A DNA stretch of 64,000 nt from Dethiothermospora halolimnae. GTDB taxonomy: Bacteria; Bacillota; Clostridia; Tissierellales; VENL01. Shown in pieces: positions 61,709-64,000 of this stretch. The stretch lies in the NCBI RefSeq assembly GCF_037577855.1, contig NZ_JBAKFX010000004.1:62001-126000 (forward strand), written 5' to 3'. The position numbers were made by a program, and so were the translations under genes. Under the pieces are notes generated by a model. It saw only the letters and a program-made list of their open reading frames with translations. It was not told where the DNA came from and did not search any database. Numbering within the stretch: the stretch's first letter is position 1; each line of letters begins with the position of its first letter.

Positions 61709-61815
61709 AAAGAAGAATGGGTAAAAGCAAAGAATAAAGATTGGAGAATAAAGAGTGAATAGGGAAACCTTCGACTGAAGTCGAAACTACAGAGCTTAAT
61801 TATGTAGGGACTTAA
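61708..61815. repeat. Modular repeat fragment between the two oppA genes
   Basis: Module G (TTTAAAGAAGAATGGGTAAA), heptad arm (AAAGCAAAGAATAAAGATTG), module B (CTTCGACTGAAGTCGAAA) and a truncated module E (TATGTAGGGACTTAA). No 3' arm is present. Confidence 0.8.
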
Positions 61816-61989
61816 TATTAAAGTTGAACTTATTCTGTGGGGCTAAATATACTCATAATAACTGTAGATCAAAAACATATAACAAAAATGTAATATTTAA
61901 GATGACGAATCTTAGATTAGTTGTTTTGGTTAAATACTTAGCTTCGATGAACTTTAATATGAAAATAAGTTATAACATATTACGCAAAA

Positions 61990-62018
61990 TTGACAAATTA
62001 TTAATAATGCTTTATAAT
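61990..62018 (+). promoter_or_regulatory. Consensus promoter of the second oppA
   Basis: TTGACA (61990-61995), a 17-bp spacer and TATAAT (62013-62018). The AAATTATTAATAATG spacer resembles that of the first oppA promoter, so promoter and gene were probably duplicated together. Confidence 0.93.
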
Positions 62019-62083
62019 ATTATTCAAAATGTTAATAAAATGAAATCAATACTTAATTTAGTTGTAACATTAGGAGGTAATAT

Positions 62084-62116
62084 ATGAAGGGGGGGACTAA
62101 AAGATATAATAATTAA
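62084..62116 (+). CDS. Possible 10-residue leader peptide ahead of oppA copy 2
   Basis: AGGAGGTAATAT is followed by ATG and the codons for MKGGTKRYNN and a stop, lying between the promoter and the oppA ribosome binding site. The matching place before the first oppA has AAAGGAGGGATATT and then ATA AAG TAA, with no start codon. It may be a real leader peptide or a chance result of a second ribosome binding site. Confidence 0.3.
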   Translation: MKGGTKRYNN

Positions 62117-62146
62117 ATATTTTATAAAACAAAGGGGGATTTTATA

Positions 62147-63949
62147 ATGAAAAGAAATAAATGGTTAGTATTGTTATTAGTAGTTACCTTGATAGCTTCA
62201 TTAACATTAACTGCATGTGGTGGAGGAGATGAAGATACTTCTTCAGATGCTAAAGTAGAAGAGAATATTAATGATAGTGTTGAGGAGCAGGATAAAGAGA
62301 AAAAAGATAAAGAAGAGGTTAAGAAAGAGGAAACTGAAGAAGCAAAAGCACCGGAAGGATTTACAACTGATACAGCTAATTTATCCCAAGATATATTAGC
62401 AGAAGAACAGGTTTTAAAGGTTAATTTAGGTAGTGAACCACCTTGTTTAGACCCACAATTAAGTACAGACGAATCTTCAAGTACTATACTTAATGATACA
62501 TTAGAGGGTATAATTAGAATGGATCATACTGGTGAGGTTAAGAAAGGTTCAGGAATGGCTATAGATTGGGAGATAAATGATGATAAAACTGAATATACAT
62601 TTAAGTTAAGAGATGCACAATGGTCAGATGGCCAGCCAGTAACTGCCCATGATTTTGAATATGCATGGAAGAGAATAATGAGTCCCGAATTAGCTTCGGA
62701 TTATTCTTTTATGACATATGATATTAAAAATGCTGAGGCATACTTTAAAGGGGAAATAACCGATCCTAATGAAATAGGGGTTAAAGCAGTAGATGACCAT
62801 ACATTAAAGGTAACATTAGGAAAGCCTAACCCAACATTCTTAAGTAAGCTACAACATAGTACTTTCTTCCCTGCAAGAAAAGATATGTATGAAGAGTTTG
62901 GAGATAGGTATGCATCAGAAGCTGACTTAGTACCATCATGTGGACCATTTAAAGTATCGGAATGGCAACATGAGTCAAAAATCGTACTTGAAAAGAACCC
63001 GGCTTATTGGGATGCAGATTCAGTTATATTAGATAAAATACATTTTTCTATGATTACAAACTCAAACTCTAGAGTTGGGATGTATGAAACTGGAGAACTT
63101 GATTATACTGGGGTTCCACAACAATTTATAGATAAATATATGGATGAATTAGAATTAATTACAGATGCATGTACTTACTATAGAACTATTAACACTGATA
63201 CCAAATATTTAAAAAATAAAAAGCTAAGGAAATCATTGGCTCAAGCTATAGATCAAACTAAAGTTTGGAAAACTATGGATAAAGGGCTAACACCAGCTGC
63301 ATATGCTTTAATACCTCCAGGAATAGCGGGGTATGGTGGTAAAACATTCCGTGAAATAGCAGGACAAGAATTATATCATGATATAGGTACAGGAGTTTCT
63401 AAAGAAGAACTTGATAAGTTATTTAATGAAGCCCTTGAAGAGTTAGGTGCTACTAAAGAGGATTTAAGTGAAGATATTACTTTCTTAACTGGTCAAGCAG
63501 ATACTTCATTGAAATATGCCCAAATATATCAACAAATGTGGCAAGAAAATTTAGGACTAGATGTAGAAATAGAGCAAAGTACTTTCAAAGTTAGGTTAGA
63601 TAGGGAAGCTAGTGGTGATTTTACCATCGTATCAGGAGGTTGGATTGGAGATTATAATGATGCTATGACATTTATGGATTTATTTATGAGTGACAACCCA
63701 CAAAATAGAACTAGATGGTCAAATGCTGAGTATGATAAACTAATAGAAACTGCTATGAATAAATTTGACCAAAAAGAGCGTATAGATGCTATGGTTGAAG
63801 CTGAAAAATTACTTATGGATGAGATGCCAATAGATCCATCCTCTTATCGTGTATCTAGATTACTTAAAAGACCGTATGTTAAAAATATAGTAAGACTTCC
63901 ATTACAGGTTACAAGTGGTAAAAAATGGGCTTATATTTTAAAACACTAA
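62147..63949 (+). CDS. oppA2: Oligopeptide-binding lipoprotein OppA (copy 2)
   Basis: 600-residue paralogue of the preceding gene. The lipoprotein signal peptide is nearly identical (WLVLLLVVTLIASLTLTAC, Cys24), followed by an acidic linker and a family 5 binding domain (PCLDPQLSTDESSSTILNDTLEGIIRMD; YTFKLRDAQWSDGQPVTAHDFEYAWKRIM). The C-termini are identical over the last 20 or so residues (ending QVTSGKKWAYILKH). Differences cluster in ligand-facing stretches such as the region around ITDACTYYRTIN versus IPQAFSVYRTFN, suggesting different peptide preferences. AAAGGGGG precedes the ATG; its own promoter is upstream. Confidence 0.95.
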   Translation: MKRNKWLVLLLVVTLIASLTLTACGGGDEDTSSDAKVEENINDSVEEQDKEKKDKEEVKKEETEEAKAPEGFTTDTANLSQDILAEEQVLKVNLGSEPPCLDPQLSTDESSSTILNDTLEGIIRMDHTGEVKKGSGMAIDWEINDDKTEYTFKLRDAQWSDGQPVTAHDFEYAWKRIMSPELASDYSFMTYDIKNAEAYFKGEITDPNEIGVKAVDDHTLKVTLGKPNPTFLSKLQHSTFFPARKDMYEEFGDRYASEADLVPSCGPFKVSEWQHESKIVLEKNPAYWDADSVILDKIHFSMITNSNSRVGMYETGELDYTGVPQQFIDKYMDELELITDACTYYRTINTDTKYLKNKKLRKSLAQAIDQTKVWKTMDKGLTPAAYALIPPGIAGYGGKTFREIAGQELYHDIGTGVSKEELDKLFNEALEELGATKEDLSEDITFLTGQADTSLKYAQIYQQMWQENLGLDVEIEQSTFKVRLDREASGDFTIVSGGWIGDYNDAMTFMDLFMSDNPQNRTRWSNAEYDKLIETAMNKFDQKERIDAMVEAEKLLMDEMPIDPSSYRVSRLLKRPYVKNIVRLPLQVTSGKKWAYILKH

Positions 63950-63957
63950 AAAGGAAT

Positions 63958-63996
63958 TAAGGAGTTTAGTCTTTTAGGCTAGGCTCCTTTCTTTAT
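63958..63996 (+). terminator. Terminator after oppA copy 2
   Basis: AAGGAGTTTAGTC, TTTTA loop, GGCTAGGCTCCTTTCTTT: imperfect stem with T-rich end, homologous to the one after copy 1. Confidence 0.75.
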
Positions 63997-64000
63997 TAAA

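Noticed and set aside
2602..61815. Insertion sequences with transposases
   Set aside because: No frame in the window resembles a transposase, recombinase or phage protein; mobile elements could only be non-autonomous.
61824..62087. 87-codon frame upstream of oppA copy 2
   Set aside because: Spans the consensus promoter of oppA copy 2, lacks a ribosome binding site and has unlikely composition.
1..64000. tRNA or rRNA genes
   Set aside because: No cloverleaf with a TTCGANTC-type T-loop and CCA end, and no rRNA segments, were recognised by eye.

Overview
The window is low-GC DNA from a spore-forming anaerobic member of the Clostridia (Bacillota). Genes have strong AGGAGG-type ribosome binding sites and frequent TTG or GTG starts. 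It carries spore-coat-like genes, a trimeric [FeFe]-hydrogenase, a T-box leader, purine riboswitches, CIRCE control of groESL and the GatCAB amidotransferase. A Tissierellales- or Peptostreptococcales-like host is a guess; there is no rRNA or tRNA to place it more closely.

Layout. 0-4.5 kb: an epimerase (cut by the window edge) and a TIM-barrel isomerase-like gene on the minus strand, then a LysR regulator, an 8-oxoguanine glycosylase and a DUF554 membrane protein. 4.9-7 kb: CIRCE-controlled groES-groEL. 7-8.6 kb: a small membrane protein and two small coat-like proteins. 8.7-12 kb: larE-larB-larC for the nickel-pincer cofactor, with larC split by an apparent programmed -1 frameshift. 12-16.4 kb: guanine riboswitch, guaB, guaA. 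16.4-18.3 kb: small unknown genes, including a paralogous pair. 18.4-32.2 kb: a tandem guanine plus ykkC-type (PRPP-class) riboswitch followed by purL, purK, purE, purC, purF, purM, purN, purH and purD. 32.2-37.4 kb: small genes, a TrpR-like YerC protein, a LysR regulator, alkaline phosphatase and a YibE/F protein. 37.4-41.4 kb: hydC-hydB-hydA. 41.5-43.4 kb: a Trp T-box with two expression platforms, then an orphan trpB. 43.5-47.9 kb: pcrA-ligA. 48-51.2 kb: a two-gene unit of a double-metallopeptidase protein and a radical SAM/SPASM enzyme. 51.4-54.6 kb: gatCAB. 55.3-64 kb: an oligopeptide ABC transporter (oppBCDF) and two tandem substrate-binding lipoproteins, each with its own consensus promoter.

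The most unusual property is a system of modular intergenic repeats. Elements have arms made of degenerate 7-bp tandem repeats, in several arm sequence types, with the 3' arm complementary to the 5' arm. Between the arms sit interchangeable small hairpin modules. They fill most gaps between housekeeping genes, split the purine cluster into segments, end just before ribosome binding sites, and supply the last codons and stop codons of several genes. No transposase is present in the window.

How it works together: two purine-sensing leaders and the gua/pur genes give nearly complete IMP and GMP synthesis (purB and purA are not here). The opp system imports peptides, the hydrogenase disposes of reductant, and the peptidase plus radical SAM pair is the best candidate for an undescribed peptide-processing system.
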